A stretch of DNA of 64,000 nt from RGIG9060 sp045645985 (GCA_045645985.1 JAZRJV010000046.1:1-64000); one strand, 5' to 3'; positions 51,133 through 61,064 are shown, counted from the stretch's first letter. Program-made: numbers and translations. Notes: a model not told the origin generated them from the sequence alone.

Positions 51133-52353
51133 ATGGATAATATCAACACTCTTTTTGATTTTATTGAATCTAAAACATCTAAAATGATTGAATTACAAAC
51201 TCTTCTTACTTCAAAACCTGCTCTTTCTCCAGAAAGTGAAGGAGACGGAGAACTTGAAAAGTGCATCGCTTTAGAACAATGGCTTAAAGATGAAGGATTT
51301 ACAGATTTACAACGATTTGATGCTCCAGATTCTAGAGTAAAAAGTGGGATTCGACCAAACTTAATCGCTACAATTCCTGGTCAAGATACTTCTAAATCTC
51401 TCTGGATAATGACACACATGGATGTTGTTCCTGTAGGTGAACTTTCTATGTGGGATTCTGATCCTTGGCAAGTAATCGAAAAAGACGGAAAACTTTTTGG
51501 TCGTGGTGTTGAAGATAACCAGCAAGGTTTAGTTTCTTCGATTTTTGCAGTTTTATCACTTATAAAAAATAATGTTACTCCAAAATATAATGTTAAACTT
51601 CTTTTTGTTGCAGATGAAGAAGTTGGATCAAACTATGGAATTCAATATTTGCTAGAAAATTATTCTTTATTTTCAAAAGATGATATGGTAATAATTCCAG
51701 ATGGTGGTGATTCTCAAGGAAAGACAATTGAGATTGCAGAAAAAAATCTTTTATGGCTTAAATTTCACATTCAAGGAAAACAATCTCATGGTTCTCGTCC
51801 AGATGAAGGTGCAAACGCTTGTCTTGCAGGTTATGATTTGGCTTTGCGTGTAAATAATTTAGAAAAAGTTTTTGATAAACGTGATGAATTATTTGAACCA
51901 CCTTATTCAACTTTCCAACCAACAAAAAAAGAAAGTAATGTGCCAAATATAAATACAATTCCAGGTGATGATGTGTTCTGTATGGACTGTAGAATTCTTC
52001 CTTGCTATAAATTGGATTTTGTAAAATCAGAAATTGATAAAATAGTAAAAGAAATTGAAACTCAATATTCTGTGAAAGTAAATTATGAATGTCCACAAGC
52101 AGTTGAATCACCTGCAACTTCAAAAGATAGCGATGTTGTAAAACTTTTATCAAAGGGAATTGAAGCTGTAAAAAATATTCAACCAAAAACTATTGGTATT
52201 GGTGGTGGAACTGTAGGTTCATATTTACGAAAGGTCGGTTATCAATGTGCAGTTTGGGGAACATTAGATGAAACTGCTCATCAACCTAATGAATATTGTA
52301 TCATCAAAAATATGGTAGATGATGCAAAACTTTTAGCATATATTATGCTTTAA
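51133..52353 (+). CDS. M20-family metallopeptidase
   Basis: A 406-residue dinuclear-zinc exopeptidase/deacylase. Metal ligands are visible in WIMTHMDVVPVGE (His, Asp), GRGVEDNQQG (Asp), VADEEVGSNYGIQY (Glu-Glu) and PDGGDSQG, then the C-terminal LDETAHQPNEYC (His). The lid domain is HSHGSRPDEGANACLAGYDL-like. Similar to peptidase-type members with Ala-specific or amino-acyl substrates; the exact substrate is not known. The start was chosen relative to the TATAAT and GAGGA sites. Confidence 0.9.
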   Translation: MDNINTLFDFIESKTSKMIELQTLLTSKPALSPESEGDGELEKCIALEQWLKDEGFTDLQRFDAPDSRVKSGIRPNLIATIPGQDTSKSLWIMTHMDVVPVGELSMWDSDPWQVIEKDGKLFGRGVEDNQQGLVSSIFAVLSLIKNNVTPKYNVKLLFVADEEVGSNYGIQYLLENYSLFSKDDMVIIPDGGDSQGKTIEIAEKNLLWLKFHIQGKQSHGSRPDEGANACLAGYDLALRVNNLEKVFDKRDELFEPPYSTFQPTKKESNVPNINTIPGDDVFCMDCRILPCYKLDFVKSEIDKIVKEIETQYSVKVNYECPQAVESPATSKDSDVVKLLSKGIEAVKNIQPKTIGIGGGTVGSYLRKVGYQCAVWGTLDETAHQPNEYCIIKNMVDDAKLLAYIML

Positions 52354-52392
52354 AATAATTTAGTTCGTATTGCAAACTTTTTGGAGGATGTT

Positions 52393-53013
52393 ATGAAAAA
52401 AATATTTTATGTTTTAATTACAGTTGTTTTGGTTTTTTCTTGTGTTGGATGTATGTCTGTAAACTCAAATGGACAATCAGTACAAAGAATCAATCCTAAC
52501 AAGCAAACTGATTTGAGTGGTTACTGGAATGATACTGATGTAAGAATTATTGCAGAAACTTTAGTTGAAGAATGCGTTAATGCTCCAGCAATTATTCGTT
52601 ACATAAAAGAAAATCAAAGAGAACCTGTTGTTCAATTAGGTAGTTTCAAAAATAGAAGTGATGAGCATCTTGACACTGCAATTCTTGCTACAAAATTTAA
52701 AGTTGCTTTAATCAATAGTGGAAAAGTAAAATTTTCTGCAGAAAAAGAAATTAAAGAAGAATTGCGTGAAGAAATTTTGGCACAGCAAGATTGGGCAAGT
52801 GAAGATACTGTAAAAAATCTTGCAAACGAAACTGGTGCAGATTTTCTTTTAATCGGAAGTGTACGAACAATCGTAGATTCAATTCCGGGTGAAACTGTTA
52901 GAACTTACCAAGTTATTGCAGAACTTTATGATATCGAAACTTCTGAAATTGTTTGGAGCGGAGAAAATATGGATATCAAAAAATACATGAAGCGCTCTTC
53001 AGTAAGATGGTAA
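52393..53013 (+). CDS. LpoB-like penicillin-binding-protein activator lipoprotein
   Basis: A 206-residue lipoprotein (lipobox CVGC, Cys20). The mature part resembles LpoB: SGYWNDTDVRIIAETLVEEC, PVVQLGSFKNRSDEHLDTAI, GADFLLIGSVRTIVDSIPGE, then IETSEIVWSGE. In enterobacteria, LpoB stimulates PBP1b in peptidoglycan synthesis; in this organism the partner is inferred. The ATG at 52393 is preferred because of the GGAGG site. It heads a three-gene lipoprotein operon. Confidence 0.85.
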   Translation: MKKIFYVLITVVLVFSCVGCMSVNSNGQSVQRINPNKQTDLSGYWNDTDVRIIAETLVEECVNAPAIIRYIKENQREPVVQLGSFKNRSDEHLDTAILATKFKVALINSGKVKFSAEKEIKEELREEILAQQDWASEDTVKNLANETGADFLLIGSVRTIVDSIPGETVRTYQVIAELYDIETSEIVWSGENMDIKKYMKRSSVRW

Positions 53014-53046
53014 AATAAATTTTAAACTAATTTGTAATTTTTGTTT

Positions 53047-54357
53047 ATGAAAAATTTAATTAAACTTTTTTCAATAATTATATTTTTCTCAATTTTTAGT
53101 TGTGCATCAAATGTAGATTTGCATTCTGCATTTGTCTACGATGTAAAAAATGGAAATTACGAATTAGTTTATTCAACTCTAGAACAATCTTCAAAAAATT
53201 ATTATTCAAATCATGATGATGTTTTGCAAATGCTTGATTTAGGTTTACTTGCTCATTATTCTGATTTTCCAGAAAGTTCAATCAATTACTTAAATCGAGC
53301 AGAAAGTTTAATCGAAGAAAATTTTTCAAAAAGTATTACTCAAAATATTTCTTCATATATTTTAAATGATAATGTTATCGATTACGCTGGTGAAGAATAC
53401 GAAGATATTTATGTAAATTTATTTAAATGTTTAACATTTATTTCTCAAGAAAATTATGAAAGTGCCTTTGTAGAAATAAGAAGATTTAATAATAAATTAA
53501 AATCTCTTTCTGTAAAATATCAAGAACAAATTTCTAAAATTAAAAAAGAATCACAAATGCAAGATGATTCTTTAAATTCAGAAAATTACAAAGTTCAATT
53601 TTATGATTCAGTTTTTGCAAGATATTTAAGTATGCTTTTGTATTTGTATGAAGGCGATGTTGATTCTGCAAAGATTGATTATAATTATTTAGTTTCAGCT
53701 TTTGAGTCACAAAAGAAATTATATAATTTTTCTTTTCCAAAACAAATTGAAGAAAATTTTTACACACAAAAAAATAATGTTCGTTTAAATGTTGTTGCTT
53801 TTTCTGGAATGGCTCCAAGAAAAAAAGAAGAAAGTGTTTCAAATGTTTACTACGGATATAAAATTGCATTACCTGTAATGTATAAAATCAAAACAGAAGT
53901 TGACTCTATTAAATTAGTTGCAATCAACCAAGACACAAAAACTGTTTATCAAAAAGATTTTGAAAAAATTGAAAGTATAAGTAATATTGCAGTTGATACT
54001 TTTAAACAAAAACAATCTTTGATTTATACAAAATCAATAGCTCGTTCTATAATTAAATATGGAACAAGTGCTGTTCTTGGTGTGTGCAAAGAAACATACG
54101 ATGAAGATAATATTTTCGATTTATTATATTTAGCATCGCTATTAGCAAATCAGCTAACAGAAGTTGCAGATATTAGAACATCAAAATATTTTCCCTCAAG
54201 TGTTTATATTTCTGGAATTGATTTACCTGCTGGTAATTACGACATAATCGTAAATTATTTTTCTTCCGATGGAACTAAAATCTATCAAAAAATTTTTGAT
54301 GATTATGATGTTTCAAAAGATAAATTAAATTTATTGGAGGCTGTATGTTTAAAATAA
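53047..54357 (+). CDS. COG3014-like lipoprotein with helical-repeat region
   Basis: A 436-residue lipoprotein (lipobox SIFSC, Cys19). The mature part is helical (YDVKNGNYELVYSTLEQSS; FLYEGDVDSAKIDYNYL), suggesting TPR-like repeats. A C-terminal beta domain follows from about residue 240 (NNVRLNVVAFSGMAPRKKEE; ASKYFPSSVYISGIDLPAGN). It resembles the COG3014 proteins that accompany LpoB in many bacteria. It overlaps the next gene by 13 bases. Probably a periplasmic partner in cell-envelope assembly. Confidence 0.7.
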   Translation: MKNLIKLFSIIIFFSIFSCASNVDLHSAFVYDVKNGNYELVYSTLEQSSKNYYSNHDDVLQMLDLGLLAHYSDFPESSINYLNRAESLIEENFSKSITQNISSYILNDNVIDYAGEEYEDIYVNLFKCLTFISQENYESAFVEIRRFNNKLKSLSVKYQEQISKIKKESQMQDDSLNSENYKVQFYDSVFARYLSMLLYLYEGDVDSAKIDYNYLVSAFESQKKLYNFSFPKQIEENFYTQKNNVRLNVVAFSGMAPRKKEESVSNVYYGYKIALPVMYKIKTEVDSIKLVAINQDTKTVYQKDFEKIESISNIAVDTFKQKQSLIYTKSIARSIIKYGTSAVLGVCKETYDEDNIFDLLYLASLLANQLTEVADIRTSKYFPSSVYISGIDLPAGNYDIIVNYFSSDGTKIYQKIFDDYDVSKDKLNLLEAVCLK

Positions 54358-55364
54358 AATTTTCAAAAGCAATTTGTGTTTTATCAGTTTTGTTTTTATT
54401 TTCATCTTGTGTATCAAATAAAATTGTATCAAAAGGAAAAACTCCTTCTTGGGTAACTTCAACAGAACATGAATATACAAAAAATAATTTATGCGCAGTT
54501 GGAATTGCAAAATCGCAAGATGAGGCAAGTTCAATAGCAATTTCTAATATCGGAAAAATTATCAAACAAAAAATTGAATCAGAAATAACAGTTGTAAATT
54601 CTGAATCTCTATCTTCTGTGGGAAGTGCGGAAACATCTTCTTCAATAAATCAAATTGTAAAAACTTCCGCATTGATTGATAGTTTAGTTGGAGTTGAAAT
54701 TGTAGAAACTTGGATTGATAGAGAAAAAAATTATTATTCACTTGCAATTTTGGATAAAACAAAAACATATTTATATTATTCACAAAAAATTTCAGAAAAT
54801 GAAAAAACTATTAAAGAAAATATAAATTTGGTTTCAAGCGATAAAGATAAATTTTTTATTTACGGAAAATTACAAAATGCAATTAAACTTGCACAAGATA
54901 ATGAAACTTACTTAGATATTATTTATGCTGTAAATAAAGCATCTTATACTGTTACAGCAAAAACAATTACAAAAGTAAACTATATTGAAAATATTGCAAG
55001 TGACTTTGCAAGAAAAATTTACATCACAATTTCTGGATTAGAAAACGCTGGTAGAATTAATAATTATTTTTACAAATATTTTACAGATAAAGGTTTTTCT
55101 GTGAATGCACCTCAAACTGATTATAATTTTGATATAGATTTGAAAATCGAAAATACAACTTCAGGTGAATTATTTTACGCTCGATATAATTTTATTGTAA
55201 ATTTAAAAGACGCACAAACAGGTTCAATTATCTATTCTTATTCAGCTTCCGAACGAGTTGCTCATAAATCAAATGCTGATGCAAATCAGAAAGTAATAAT
55301 TAGATTAGAGAAAAAACTTAACAAAGAATTTGATTCTGATTTTATAAAATCTTTTAATCAATAA
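54345..55364 (+). CDS. LPP20-like lipoprotein
   Basis: A 339-residue lipoprotein (lipobox FSSC). The first 130 mature residues match the LPP20 pattern: KTPSWVTSTEHEY, LCAVGIAKSQDEASSIAISN, then a central helix and a YYSLAILDKTKTYLYYSQKI strand. It shares this layout with the gene at 12103. The C-terminal half forms a second alpha/beta domain with strands (YNFDIDLKIENTTSGELF). It is the last gene of the LpoB operon, starting inside the previous gene after a GGAGG site. Its end overlaps the convergent LolD-like gene by 11 bases. Confidence 0.72.
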   Translation: MFKIKFSKAICVLSVLFLFSSCVSNKIVSKGKTPSWVTSTEHEYTKNNLCAVGIAKSQDEASSIAISNIGKIIKQKIESEITVVNSESLSSVGSAETSSSINQIVKTSALIDSLVGVEIVETWIDREKNYYSLAILDKTKTYLYYSQKISENEKTIKENINLVSSDKDKFFIYGKLQNAIKLAQDNETYLDIIYAVNKASYTVTAKTITKVNYIENIASDFARKIYITISGLENAGRINNYFYKYFTDKGFSVNAPQTDYNFDIDLKIENTTSGELFYARYNFIVNLKDAQTGSIIYSYSASERVAHKSNADANQKVIIRLEKKLNKEFDSDFIKSFNQ

Positions 55365-56043
55365 ATTTTCCGTCTTTTATTTTTATAATTCTACGACAAT
55401 GTTCCATTACCATTTTGTCGTGAGTAGAAAAAATAAAAGTTGTGTTATGAGTTCTGTTTAATTCTTGCATAAGTTCAATTATGTTTAACCCATTTTTTGA
55501 ATCTAAGTTTGCTGTTGGTTCATCTGCAAGAATTACAGAAGGTTTTTTTACTAAGGCTCTTGCAATTGAAACTCTTTGTTGTTGCCCACCAGAAAGTTGA
55601 TTAGGTTTTCTGTTTTGCAAACCATCTAATCCAACTTCTTTTAAAATATTATAAGCCATTGAAGAAATTTCTTCTTTTGAATAAATCTTTAGTAAGTCCA
55701 ATGCAAGTTCAACATTTTCTTGAGCAGTTAAAACTGGAATCAAATTATAATTTTGAAAAATAAATCCAATCTTTTGTTGTCTGATTAAATTTTTTTCTTG
55801 CTTGCTCATTATGGAAATATCTTTATCATCAATAAAAATTTTTCCTTCTGTAATTGAATCTAAGCAACCAATTAAATTTAACATAGTTGTTTTTCCAGAG
55901 CCAGAAGGACCTGCAAACGCAGTAAATTCTCCATCGTTAATTATTGTAGAAACATTATCAAGAGCTTTTGTTGTAACTGCATTTTTATCATTAGGTGAAT
56001 TTTTTTGTTCATAAATTTTTGTTACATTTTCAATTCGTACCAT
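55354..56043 (-). CDS. LolD/MacB-type ABC ATPase, without a permease nearby
   Basis: A 229-residue ATPase. Walker A is GPSGSGKTTMLNLIG, Q-loop IFQNYNLIPVLTAQENVELA, signature LSGGQQQRVSIARALVKKP, Walker B VILADEPTANLDSKNG, H-loop FIFSTHDKMV. This is the subtype that powers lipoprotein release (LolCDE) or MacB-type mechanotransmission. Its genes normally sit beside a MacB/LolC/E membrane protein, but neither flank encodes one. It follows glnN by 18 bases. It either serves a permease elsewhere or has lost its partner. Confidence 0.88.
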   Translation of the reverse strand: MVRIENVTKIYEQKNSPNDKNAVTTKALDNVSTIINDGEFTAFAGPSGSGKTTMLNLIGCLDSITEGKIFIDDKDISIMSKQEKNLIRQQKIGFIFQNYNLIPVLTAQENVELALDLLKIYSKEEISSMAYNILKEVGLDGLQNRKPNQLSGGQQQRVSIARALVKKPSVILADEPTANLDSKNGLNIIELMQELNRTHNTTFIFSTHDKMVMEHCRRIIKIKDGKFID

Positions 56044-56061
56044 TTCAACCTCGTTAATAAA

Positions 56062-58146
56062 TTAAACTCTAAACAAAATTTCTGCATAATTTGGGAAAGG
56101 CCAATATCCAGATGGAATTTTCTTTTCTAAGTCGTCGCAGTAATCTCTTAAACAATTCATTACAGGAATTACTTTTTGTGTGTAAGTTGTTGCTCGTTTA
56201 GTTACATCAGAAATTTTTTGAGTTTCAACTTTTAGTTCACGCAAAATATTTAGTTGTTCAAATGCACCATCGATTAATTTTGCAATATCATTTTTTATTA
56301 CACTTGTTGCTTTGCAAAATTTTAATCCAATAATATTTTCTGAATCTGCAATTTCTTTTAAATAGCGAATACAAGCTGGAATGATTTCTTTTTCTGCCAA
56401 ATCCAACATTGTTTTAACTTCAATATTTACAAGTTTTGCGTATTCTTCCATTTGAATTTCATAACGAGCTTTTACTTCGTGTTCACAATAAATTCCATGT
56501 TTTGCAAAAAGTTCGATATTTTCTTTTTTCAAAAAATAGGGAAGAGCTTCTGTTGTAGTTTTCAAATTTAATAATTGTCTTTTCTTTGCTTCTTCAACCC
56601 ACTCAGCCGAATATCCATCGCCATTAAAAATAATTCGTTTATGTTTGTTCAAAGTATCTTTGATAAGTTCATTTAATGCGCTTGTAAAATCTTTTGCGTT
56701 TTCTAACTTTTCTGCAAACTCTTGGAATACATCTGCAACGATAGTATTGATAATTATGTTTGGTCCAGAAATTGACATTGAAGAACCAAGCGAACGGAAT
56801 TCAAATTTATTTCCTGTAAATGCAAATGGAGAAGTTCTGTTTCTATCTGTATTATCCTTTGGGAAGGCAGGAAGAGAATCAACGCCCAACTTCATAACTT
56901 CTTTTGCTTTTTTATCGTATGGATTTCCTGTCATAATTGATTCAAGAATGGCAGTAAGTTCATCACCTAAGAAAATTGAAATAATTGCAGGAGGCGCTTC
57001 ATCCCCACCAAGTCGTAAATCGTTTCCACGAGAAGCAACTGAAAGTCTAAGCAAATCCTGATGTTCATCAACTGCTTTTATAATTGCAGTAAGAACCAAA
57101 AGGAATTGAGCATTTTCTTCTGGAGTGTTTCCTGGTTCAAGTAAGTTTTCGCCAGTATCAGTTGAAATTGACCAGTTGTTATGTTTGCCACTTCCGTTTA
57201 ATCCGTCAAAAGGTTTTTCGTGCAAGATACAAATCATATCGTGTTCTTGCGCAACCTTTTTCATAATTTCCATTGTAAGCTGATTTTGGTCGGCAGAAAG
57301 ATTTGTTGTTGTAAAAACTGGAGCCATTTCGTGCTGACAAGGTGCTACTTCATTATGTTTTGTTTTAGACGGGATTCCAAGTTTCCAAAGTTGTTCATCT
57401 AAATCTTTCATAAAATTTACAATGCGAGGTTTTATCGCACCGTAATAGTGATCTTCTAATTCTTGCCCTTTAGGAGGTTTGGCTCCAAAAAGAGTTCTGT
57501 TACAAAAAATTAAATCTTTTCTTTTTTGATACAAATTTTTATCAATTAAAAAATATTCTTGTTCAGCCCCAACAGTTGATGTTACTTTTTTTACATCTTT
57601 GCCAAAAAGTTTTAAAAGTCTACATGACTGTTTGTTCAAAACTTCCATTGAACGAAGAAGTGGAGTTTTTTTATCAAGTGTACTTCCATCGTAAGAACAG
57701 AATGCAGTTGGGATACACAAAGTTCCGTCTTTAATGAATGCGTAACTTGTTGGGTCCCAAGCGGTGTATCCTCGAGCTTCAAAAGTTGCTCGTAATCCAC
57801 CAGATGGAAAACTAGAACCGTCGCCTTCGCCTTTTATAAGTTCTTTGCCTTTAAATTCCATTGAGATTTTTCCATCTTCAATAGGCTTGATAAAACTATC
57901 GTGCTTTTCGGCGGTAATTCCTGTCATTGGCTGAAACCAATGTGAATAATGAGTAGCACCTTTTTCTATTGCCCAATCTTTCATCGCTTTTGCAACTGAA
58001 TTTGCAACATTAGAATCTAAGGCAGAACCTTCTTCCATAGTTTTTCTTAAAGATTCATAAATATCTTTTGGAAGTCGTTCTTTCATTACAGTTTCGTTAA
58101 AAACCATACATCCAAAATATTCAGGTACATTACTCATATTTTTCAT
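56062..58146 (-). CDS. glnN: Glutamine synthetase type III
   Basis: A 694-residue large glutamine synthetase, making glutamine from glutamate, ammonia and ATP. GSIII hallmarks are FGCMVFNETVMKERLP, the latch-like N-terminal region, KATHYSHWFQPMTGITAEKH, GGLRATFEARGYTAWDPTSY, EQEYFLIDKNLYQKRKDLIF, HNEVAPCQHEMAPVFTTTNL, LHEKPFDGLNGSGKHNNWSI, and NDLRLGGDEAPPAIISIFLG. Length fits the type (about 700). The ATG at 58146 is chosen over the TTG three bases upstream. It follows mraY on the same strand and is probably cotranscribed. Confidence 0.95.
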   Translation of the reverse strand: MKNMSNVPEYFGCMVFNETVMKERLPKDIYESLRKTMEEGSALDSNVANSVAKAMKDWAIEKGATHYSHWFQPMTGITAEKHDSFIKPIEDGKISMEFKGKELIKGEGDGSSFPSGGLRATFEARGYTAWDPTSYAFIKDGTLCIPTAFCSYDGSTLDKKTPLLRSMEVLNKQSCRLLKLFGKDVKKVTSTVGAEQEYFLIDKNLYQKRKDLIFCNRTLFGAKPPKGQELEDHYYGAIKPRIVNFMKDLDEQLWKLGIPSKTKHNEVAPCQHEMAPVFTTTNLSADQNQLTMEIMKKVAQEHDMICILHEKPFDGLNGSGKHNNWSISTDTGENLLEPGNTPEENAQFLLVLTAIIKAVDEHQDLLRLSVASRGNDLRLGGDEAPPAIISIFLGDELTAILESIMTGNPYDKKAKEVMKLGVDSLPAFPKDNTDRNRTSPFAFTGNKFEFRSLGSSMSISGPNIIINTIVADVFQEFAEKLENAKDFTSALNELIKDTLNKHKRIIFNGDGYSAEWVEEAKKRQLLNLKTTTEALPYFLKKENIELFAKHGIYCEHEVKARYEIQMEEYAKLVNIEVKTMLDLAEKEIIPACIRYLKEIADSENIIGLKFCKATSVIKNDIAKLIDGAFEQLNILRELKVETQKISDVTKRATTYTQKVIPVMNCLRDYCDDLEKKIPSGYWPFPNYAEILFRV

Positions 58147-58166
58147 CAAATTGTTTTCCTAATAAA

Positions 58167-59237
58167 TTATCTAATTTTGAAAATGATTCCAAGGAGTGCG
58201 ATTGTAATCAAAACTTGAAGAATCATAAATTTTATTAAAACTTGAGTTGGTGACCAACTTCTAGATTTTCTCATGTGGTCATGCAAAGGGAATCTAATGT
58301 TTTTAAAAACATGAATTTTGAAAAATCGAAGTAAGAAAACTTTGATTAACCCCATTCCTCCATTTATAAATATAATAGAAGAAGTTGCTATTATCAAAAA
58401 TGGATTTCCAGAAACAATAACGCATACACCAATAAAAAATCCTAAGGCACGACTTCCTGCATCACCCATTAAAACTTTGCTAGGAAAAGCATTGTGCCAC
58501 AAATATCCCATTAAAACTCCACTTAGAGCAAAGCACATTACGCCCCAAGTTGCACCATCTTTAAGATGAGGAACTAATAAATAAGCAGAAATTTCTTTGT
58601 GTCCAAGAATGAAGTAAAAAATTACTCCCATGGTGATTAAACCGATTAAAACTAAAGTTCCTGATAATCCGTCAACTCCGTCTGTACAATTTGTTGTGTT
58701 AATTGACATCCACAAAAGTACTGTTGAAATTGCGATAAATAACCAAGGTTCGATAGTTACAGGAGTTGAAATAAATGGAAGCCAAAATTGAATTTCTTGT
58801 CCATCAACAACTCGTTGGTTAAAATAATAAAGAACAAAAGATGCCGCAACACAAATTACTAAATCTAATGCACCTTTTAAATATTCGCCCCAACTTGTAA
58901 TTGAACGGTCGTCAAGAAATCCAGTTAACATTGTTAGCCAAGTTAAAATCAAAATTGAAAGTTGCAATAAATCTAATGGAACAAAAATTATAACTGTAAG
59001 TACAAAAATTGTTATAAAAACAACTCCGCCACCAGTTGGCTTTCCTTTTGCGGCTTCTGCTGTAAGAGTAAATTCTCTACCTCTATCACTTGGTAAGAAT
59101 CTAAAACACTTTGGCAAAATTAAATAAGTTAAAGCAAAACCTACAAATAATGAAAGCCCAATCAAAACTGTATAGGATTGCAACAATCTTGCAGGTCCAA
59201 AAGAATTTACAAATAACGAACCGATATAATATAACAT
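58167..59237 (-). CDS. mraY: Phospho-N-acetylmuramoyl-pentapeptide transferase
   Basis: A 356-residue membrane enzyme that transfers the phospho-MurNAc-pentapeptide to undecaprenyl phosphate, forming lipid I. The catalytic motifs are present: KGKPTGGGVVFI, TGFLDDRSITSWGEYLKG (Asp-Asp), TNCTDGVDGLSGTL (Asp) and LMGDAGSRALGFFIG, then FPLHDHMRKSRSWSPTQ (His). About ten membrane helices. It is detached from a mur/dcw cluster; upstream is purH and downstream glnN. The ribosome site is AAGG. Confidence 0.96.
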   Translation of the reverse strand: MLYYIGSLFVNSFGPARLLQSYTVLIGLSLFVGFALTYLILPKCFRFLPSDRGREFTLTAEAAKGKPTGGGVVFITIFVLTVIIFVPLDLLQLSILILTWLTMLTGFLDDRSITSWGEYLKGALDLVICVAASFVLYYFNQRVVDGQEIQFWLPFISTPVTIEPWLFIAISTVLLWMSINTTNCTDGVDGLSGTLVLIGLITMGVIFYFILGHKEISAYLLVPHLKDGATWGVMCFALSGVLMGYLWHNAFPSKVLMGDAGSRALGFFIGVCVIVSGNPFLIIATSSIIFINGGMGLIKVFLLRFFKIHVFKNIRFPLHDHMRKSRSWSPTQVLIKFMILQVLITIALLGIIFKIR

Positions 59238-59258
59238 GGTCTAACCTTTGTGTTAAAT

Positions 59259-59309
59259 AAATCACTTGCAAATTTTTGAAGTTAAATTCATTTTGTTTGC
59301 AAGTGATTT
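59259..59309 (-). terminator. Hairpin after purH
   Basis: AAATCACTTGCAAA (59259-59272) pairs perfectly with TTTGCAAGTGATTT (59296-59309), a 14-bp stem placed just after the purH stop. There is no strong T-run on the minus strand, so it may also stabilise a 3' end. Confidence 0.6.
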
Positions 59310-59321
59310 AGATTTATATTT

Positions 59322-60935
59322 TTAGTGTTTAAAGTGTCTTGCTCCAGTAAATACCATTGCAATACCAAGTTTATCTGCTGCATCAATAGATTCTTGATCT
59401 CTGATTGAGCCACCTGGTTGAATAATTGCTTTAATATTGAATTTTGCAGCTTCTTCAACACAGTCAGCAAATGGAAAGAATGCATCACTGATTAAAACTT
59501 CTGCTTGAGATGTTCCAAGTCTGTCTGTAACTTCTTTTGCTCGACTTAATGCTTGTCCTGCTGCCCAAATTCTATTTGTTTGACCACAACCAATTCCGAT
59601 TGCAGTTTTATCTTTTACAACTACGATAGCATTTGATTTTGCAAACATTGCAACAGTCATACCGAATGCCATTTCATCAATTTGTTCTTGAGTAGGTTTT
59701 GCTTTTGTAACAACATTCCATTTTTCAAAAAGTTGATTATCACGGCTTTGAACCAAAACACCGCCGTCAACACTCATTGTGTCAAAAAATTCAGTTGCTT
59801 CGATTGTTGCTTTGATAATTCTAAGATTTTTCTTTGCTTTGAAAACTTCCAATGCTTCTTCTGTAAAATCAGGAGCAACGATAACTTCCAAAAAGCATTT
59901 TACCATTTTTTCTGCAGCAGCCTTATCGATAGTTCCACTACATCCGATAATTCCACCAAAGATAGAAACTGGGTCGCATTCGTAAGTTTTTTTGTATGAA
60001 TCAAGAGCATCTTTTCCTAAAGCAGCACCACATGGAGTGTTGTGTTTTAATGCGATTGTAAAAACTGAACCTTCTGTTGTTGCAAAATTTACTGATGAAC
60101 CATCATCTGATTTTACGCTATCTGCATTTTTTACAAATTTGTTGTAAGCACTAACAGCTTTCCATGCAACATCTAAGTCGCGAATATTATTGTATGAAAG
60201 TTCTTTTCCTTGGAATTGTTCCATTCCGCCAAAAGCACCTTTGTGGTCAGCAGTAAGATAAAGAGCAGCTTTTTGATGAGCATTTTCTCCATATCTTAAC
60301 TCTTGTGAAAGTTCTAATGGCATTGTGTAATAATGTTGCAATTCGTTTTCTTCTGGATTTTCTGCACCAAGCATAAAGCGAGAAACAGCAGCATCGTAAG
60401 CAGAAGTCAAATTGAAAACTTTTCCTGCCAAAAATCTTTTTACTTCAACAGGAACATCACCTGTTTTTAAGCCTTCAATTACAATTTCGTAATCTGCTGG
60501 ATCTGTCAAAACGATAACATCTTGATAATTTTTTGCAGCAGCACGAATCATTGTAGGACCACCAATATCAATAAATTCCACTGTTTCTGGGAATGTAAGA
60601 CCAGCTTGTACTTTTTCAAAGAAAGGATAAAGATTTACACAAACCAAATCAATTGTGCTAATATCCAAATCTTGAATAGTTTTCATGTGCTCTGGATTAT
60701 CACGACGAGCAAGTAAACCTGCGTGAATTGCTGGATGAAGTGTTTTTACGCGTCCATCAAGACATTCTGGAAAGTTTGTTACAGAACTTACATCAGTAAC
60801 TTGGATTCCGTTATCTGTTAAATATTTTGCAGTTCCACCTGTTGAAAGAATTTCCCAATCAGCACTTTTTAGGTACTGAGCCAATTCTAAAATACCGTCT
60901 TTTACAAAGACACTCATAAGAGCTCTTTTTTTCAT
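59322..60935 (-). CDS. purH: Bifunctional AICAR transformylase/IMP cyclohydrolase
   Basis: A 537-residue enzyme catalysing the last two steps of IMP synthesis. The N-terminal cyclohydrolase domain shows ILSTGGTAKYLTDNGIQVTD, FPECLDGRVKTLHPAIHAGL and IDIGGPTMIRAAAKN. The transformylase shows LRYGENAHQKAALY, LKHNTPCGAALG, and GCGQTNR, then VLISDAFFPFADCVEEAAK and IIQPGGSIRDQESIDAADKL. Length and domain order are normal. It has its own promoter and a GAGG ribosome site. No ZTP riboswitch precedes it. Confidence 0.97.
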   Translation of the reverse strand: MKKRALMSVFVKDGILELAQYLKSADWEILSTGGTAKYLTDNGIQVTDVSSVTNFPECLDGRVKTLHPAIHAGLLARRDNPEHMKTIQDLDISTIDLVCVNLYPFFEKVQAGLTFPETVEFIDIGGPTMIRAAAKNYQDVIVLTDPADYEIVIEGLKTGDVPVEVKRFLAGKVFNLTSAYDAAVSRFMLGAENPEENELQHYYTMPLELSQELRYGENAHQKAALYLTADHKGAFGGMEQFQGKELSYNNIRDLDVAWKAVSAYNKFVKNADSVKSDDGSSVNFATTEGSVFTIALKHNTPCGAALGKDALDSYKKTYECDPVSIFGGIIGCSGTIDKAAAEKMVKCFLEVIVAPDFTEEALEVFKAKKNLRIIKATIEATEFFDTMSVDGGVLVQSRDNQLFEKWNVVTKAKPTQEQIDEMAFGMTVAMFAKSNAIVVVKDKTAIGIGCGQTNRIWAAGQALSRAKEVTDRLGTSQAEVLISDAFFPFADCVEEAAKFNIKAIIQPGGSIRDQESIDAADKLGIAMVFTGARHFKH

Positions 60936-60973
60936 GAAAACCTCGATATGTAAATAAAATTAAATTTGTACAG

Positions 60974-61002
60974 ATTATAGCATAAAATGACAGTGTATGC
61001 AA
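60974..61002 (-). promoter_or_regulatory. Promoter of purH
   Basis: Minus strand: TTGCAT (61002-60997), a 17-nt spacer, TATAAT (60979-60974) with the extended TGC. A leader of about 30 nt follows. Confidence 0.65.
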
Positions 61003-61064
61003 TTACAGTAGAGATTTTGCACTTTTTTTGGATTAGAGTTTTTATTTTGCATAGTTTTTTTTCC

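Noticed and set aside
55354..55364. Frameshift or assembly fault at the overlap of LPP20-like and LolD-like genes
   Set aside because: Both products end with family-typical tails; an 11-base convergent overlap is ordinary in compact genomes.
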